Notes under the pieces: generated by a model
The model's input: only the letters and a program-made list of their open reading frames with translations
Databases searched by the model: none
What the model was told of the DNA's origin: nothing
Source of the DNA: Anaerolineae bacterium
GTDB taxonomy: Bacteria > Chloroflexota > Anaerolineae > JADYZS01
Assembly: GCA_020853075.1 (NCBI GenBank)
Contig: JADYZS010000231.1
Coordinates: forward strand, 1-8,649
DNA length: 8,649 nt
Reading direction: 5' to 3'
Part shown: piece after piece, positions 6,422 through 8,649 of the stretch
How positions within the stretch are numbered: position 1 is the stretch's first letter
How the letters are laid out: every line of letters starts with the position of its first letter
Program-made: the position numbers and the translations under genes

Positions 6422-6438
6422 GTGGAAACCGTTTTCAC
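6422..6438. promoter_or_regulatory. Candidate metalloregulator operator (Zur-box-like inverted repeat)
   Basis: GTGGAAA at 6422-6428 and TTTTCAC at 6432-6438 form a 7-bp inverted repeat with one G-T mismatch and a 3-base centre. It lies over the predicted transcription start of the Fur-family gene, the usual place for an autoregulatory operator. Read on the minus strand, the 15-mer TGAAAACGGTTTCCA matches 12 of 15 positions of the actinobacterial Zur box as I remember it (TGAAAATGATTTTCA). The repeat is seen directly; the assignment to Zur is inference. Confidence 0.5.
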
Positions 6439-6461
6439 TTACCGCGCCATGAGGCAACACG

Positions 6462-6911
6462 ATGGCCCTCGACCAGGTAACGATGGGCAGCCGTATGCAG
6501 ACCGAAGGTTACAAACTGACGCGGCCCCGCCGTGCTGTGCTCCAGGTGCTGGCCGATAGCGGCGAGCATCTGAGCCCTGCGGAGGTGTATGCCCGTGGCA
6601 AAGCAATCTATCCCCGCTTAGGTCTCGTGACCGTCTATCGCACTCTGGAAATCCTGGCCGATCTGGGGTTGGTCAAGCGAGTCCATCTTGATGATGGCTG
6701 CCATACTTACGCAGCCAGTGCCGTCGGCCACAACCATCACATGGTCTGCACCCTCTGCGGCGCGGTGGTGAATTTTGAGGGTGGGGAGGACCTCTCTGCC
6801 CTCGTGCGCCGCCTAACGGAGCATACCGGATACCGCATCAATGATCACTGGTTGGAACTCTTCGGCACCTGCCCGGCGTGCCAGACTACGCGTAGCGAAC
6901 GCCAGGGTTGA
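6462..6911 (+). CDS. Fur-family metal-responsive transcriptional repressor
   Basis: The 149-residue protein has the two-domain Fur layout. Residues 17-70 are a winged-helix DNA-binding domain with the recognition region GLVTVYRTLEIL (54-65). The C-terminal dimerisation and metal-sensing domain holds two CxxC pairs, Cys96/Cys99 and Cys137/Cys140, forming a structural Zn(Cys)4 site. His36 in HLSPAEVY and His90/His92 in GHNHH match sensor-site ligands. The position that is Asp in PerR, acidic in Fur and Cys in Streptomyces Zur is Ala84 here, so the sensing site is atypical; Cys80 or His81 could contribute. The metal (Fe, Zn or Mn) is therefore not settled, although the nearby operator favours zinc. 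The chosen ATG at 6462 follows GAGG by 7 nt; ATG codons at 6483 and 6495 are possible later starts. No metal transporter lies within the window. Confidence 0.9.
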   Translation: MALDQVTMGSRMQTEGYKLTRPRRAVLQVLADSGEHLSPAEVYARGKAIYPRLGLVTVYRTLEILADLGLVKRVHLDDGCHTYAASAVGHNHHMVCTLCGAVVNFEGGEDLSALVRRLTEHTGYRINDHWLELFGTCPACQTTRSERQG

Positions 6912-6913
6912 TT

Positions 6914-8230
6914 TCAATCCGGCAGCGGAAGCGTGAAGAGGAAGATTGCCCCCTTGCCCTCGGTGCTGCGTGCCCAGATGTGACCGCCATGGGCTTCCAC
7001 GATGTGCTTCGCGATGGCGAGCCCCAGGCCGGTACCGCTCGTTTCCACGTCGGTGCGAGCCCGTGCCCGGTCTGCTTTGTAGAAGCGTTCAAAGATGCGC
7101 GGCAAATCCTGGGCTGAGATGCCGATGCCTGTGTCCTCTACGACGAAAAGAGCCCAGTTTCCTTCATCTATCGTTGGAGATAACATCGGCGTCACGTAAC
7201 TCGCCAGGGGTGGGGCAACCACTGGCGCGCCCGCGTCGTCCCAGGTAGGCTCAAACCGATGTTCCTCTAACTCCTCCACGTCGGAGCCCTTCACCTTCAT
7301 ACCGTAGGTATGCACTCGCACCTCGCCGCCAGTGGGTGTGAATTTGATGGCGTTGTGCAGCAGGTTGTTGAGGACTTTGACTACCTGTTCCTGATCGGCC
7401 AGGACGCTCAAGTTGGCAGGAACCGTCTGCACGAGGCGTAACCCCTTGCGTTCCGCCTGCGGCGCGGCTCCGGAAACCGCTGGCGTGACGAGAGCAACCA
7501 CCAGCGTTGGTACCAATTTGAAGAGAGCCTTGCCCGACTCAATCTGCGAGAGGTCCAAGAGTTCCTGTGAGAGTTGCGCCAGGCCATCCACCTGGGTTGC
7601 GATCTGCTCCAGGAGCCGTTTCGCCATCTTCCTTTCGTGCAGCGCGCCATCACGCAGCGTATCCACCATCAATCGGATCGCGGTCAGTGGAGTACGCAGG
7701 TCGTGAGAGACGTTGGCAACGAGGTCGCGCCGGGCGCGGCCCAGCCTCTGCAATTCGGTGACGTCTTGCAGGGCAAGGACGACGCCCTGATTCGGCAGCG
7801 AACCGACGACCAAGGCGCGCCCGCGCACGATGCGCTCACCCAGGCTGGTCTGTCTCGTGACCGGGTGCGCGCTGGCGAGCGTCTCCACCACCACCTGGTG
7901 CAAATCATAATCGCGTAGTCCCTCAATGAGCGCGCGCCCGCGCACCGTGCCCGGCGGCACCGAGAAGAACGACTCTGCCGCAGCGTTCCACCAGACGATC
8001 CGCCGCGCGCTGTCCAGCAGGATGAGCCCTTCGTTCACCGCTGCACCCAACGCTTCCATCCGCGCGAGGGCAACGTCGCGCTCCGAACGCAGCCGCTCCT
8101 CGGCCTGGGTCAGACGCGCCAGTTCTCGCTGCAATTCCTGAACCGTTGCCGTGGCACGCCGGGACAGAGTATAGTGCAGGGCCGCGACTACGATGGCTGC
8201 AATGACCAGAAGCCAACCCCAAGGACTCAT
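6914..8230 (-). CDS. PAS-domain sensor histidine kinase, PhoR-like
   Basis: The 438-residue kinase autophosphorylates and passes phosphate to the response regulator encoded just upstream. In order: one membrane helix (about residues 4-20) with almost no external part; a coiled-coil linker (26-60); a PAS domain (about 58-160, with ALGAAVNEGLILLD and IVWWNAAAESFF); a HisKA domain with phospho-acceptor His176 in NVSHDLRTPL; and an HATPase domain with N box NNLLHNAIKFTP (288-299), DTGIG (366-370), FERFYKADRAR (380-390) and GTGLGLAI (399-406). With no external loop, it probably senses a signal in the membrane or through the PAS domain. An insertion of about 50 residues (307-357) separates the N box from DTGIG. 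The ATG at 8230 lies 10 bp after the regulator stop, with GAGG 6 nt upstream. The name phoR is not assigned, because the stimulus is unknown. Confidence 0.95.
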   Translation of the reverse strand: MSPWGWLLVIAAIVVAALHYTLSRRATATVQELQRELARLTQAEERLRSERDVALARMEALGAAVNEGLILLDSARRIVWWNAAAESFFSVPPGTVRGRALIEGLRDYDLHQVVVETLASAHPVTRQTSLGERIVRGRALVVGSLPNQGVVLALQDVTELQRLGRARRDLVANVSHDLRTPLTAIRLMVDTLRDGALHERKMAKRLLEQIATQVDGLAQLSQELLDLSQIESGKALFKLVPTLVVALVTPAVSGAAPQAERKGLRLVQTVPANLSVLADQEQVVKVLNNLLHNAIKFTPTGGEVRVHTYGMKVKGSDVEELEEHRFEPTWDDAGAPVVAPPLASYVTPMLSPTIDEGNWALFVVEDTGIGISAQDLPRIFERFYKADRARARTDVETSGTGLGLAIAKHIVEAHGGHIWARSTEGKGAIFLFTLPLPD

Positions 8231-8240
8231 TCAGGGCCTC

Positions 8241-8649
8241 TCAACCTTCAAAGCGGTAGCCGATTCCCCGCACCGTCTGGATGCGCTCCGGGTTGGAAGG
8301 ATCGGCCTCTATCTTCTCCCGCAGCCAGCGGACGTGCACGTCCACGGTGCGGGTGTCACCGTAGTAGTCAAATCCCCAAACGCGAGTCAGGAGAAGATCG
8401 CGCGAGAGAACCGCGCCCTTGTTGCGCACCAATTCTGCCAGAAGGCTGAACTCCTTCGGGCTCAACAGTAATTCGGAGTTACCCAACACGGCCCGGCGGC
8501 TGATGAGGTCCAGGCTCAGGTTCCCCGCACTCAATTTGTCGCTCACAGTGGTAGATGGGGCGCGGCGCAAAGCAGCGCGCACGCGTGCTAGTAGTTCGCC
8601 TAGGCTGAAGGGCTTGGTCACGTAATCGTCTGCGCCGGCATCCAGCCCC
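8241..8649 (-). CDS. OmpR/PhoB-type response regulator, C-terminal part (partial)
   Basis: The frame is open to the window edge (last full codon at 8648-8646), so the N-terminus with the phospho-accepting Asp lies outside. The visible receiver end reads GLDAGADDYVTKPFSLGELLARVRAALRR, containing the conserved Lys of beta strand 5 in the TKPF motif. A short linker leads to a winged-helix Trans_reg_C domain with LSPKEFSLLAELVRNKG, VWGFDYYGDTRTVDVHVRWLREK and the closing IQTVRGIGYRFEG. This is a DNA-binding transcription factor activated by phosphorylation. It is the upstream partner of the histidine kinase in the same transcript. Its targets cannot be seen in this window. Confidence 0.95.
   Translation of the reverse strand, partial: GLDAGADDYVTKPFSLGELLARVRAALRRAPSTTVSDKLSAGNLSLDLISRRAVLGNSELLLSPKEFSLLAELVRNKGAVLSRDLLLTRVWGFDYYGDTRTVDVHVRWLREKIEADPSNPERIQTVRGIGYRFEG

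Noticed and set aside
6462..6911. Naming the Fur-family protein PerR
   Set aside because: The Asp needed for PerR peroxide sensing is Ala84 here, so the peroxide-sensor name is not supported.

Overview
This is a GC-rich bacterial chromosome segment, dense with housekeeping and regulatory genes. Gene content and protein style suggest a member of the Chloroflexota, possibly near Anaerolineae. The clues are the SWIM-protein tail, the coiled-coil plus transglutaminase-like protein, and the order rplS-rnhB-yraN. This placement is inference, because no marker such as 16S rRNA is present. No tRNA, rRNA, CRISPR array, insertion sequence or phage gene is visible, and no gene-free stretch exceeds about 180 bases.

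Layout. (1) Bases 1-1744, plus strand: the end of a probable SWIM zinc-finger protein, then a near-consensus sigma70-type promoter and a 431-residue protein that ends in a transglutaminase-like Cys-His-Glu domain. (2) Bases 1762-5739, minus strand: a compact operon read rplS, rnhB, yraN, a membrane glycosyltransferase, miaA. After the rplS-rnhB gap the genes overlap by 4 bp or sit 2 bp apart, so they are probably translationally coupled. (3) Bases 5740-5918: a divergent promoter region firing rplS leftward and an ACT-domain gene rightward. (4) Bases 5919-6911, plus strand: the ACT-domain protein, then a Fur-family metalloregulator whose own promoter overlaps the ACT stop codon and carries an inverted repeat at the predicted transcription start. 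(5) Bases 6914-8649, minus strand: a PhoR-like histidine kinase and, upstream of it, the end of an OmpR/PhoB-type response regulator that runs off the window.

How the genes fit together. The rplS operon joins ribosome structure (L19), RNA primer or ribonucleotide removal (RNase HII) and tRNA A37 prenylation (MiaA) with an envelope glycosyltransferase. The response regulator and kinase form a standard two-component pair. The Fur-family gene is probably autoregulated, and its putative operator looks like a zinc-regulator (Zur) site.

The most interesting items are the transglutaminase-like protein, whose architecture recalls Chloroflexota/actinobacterial conflict-system proteins, the Zur-like operator, a roughly 50-residue insertion in the kinase ATP-binding domain, and four promoters sharing one architecture (YGC-TATAMT with exactly 17-bp spacers). 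No complete new multi-gene system can be demonstrated from this window alone.
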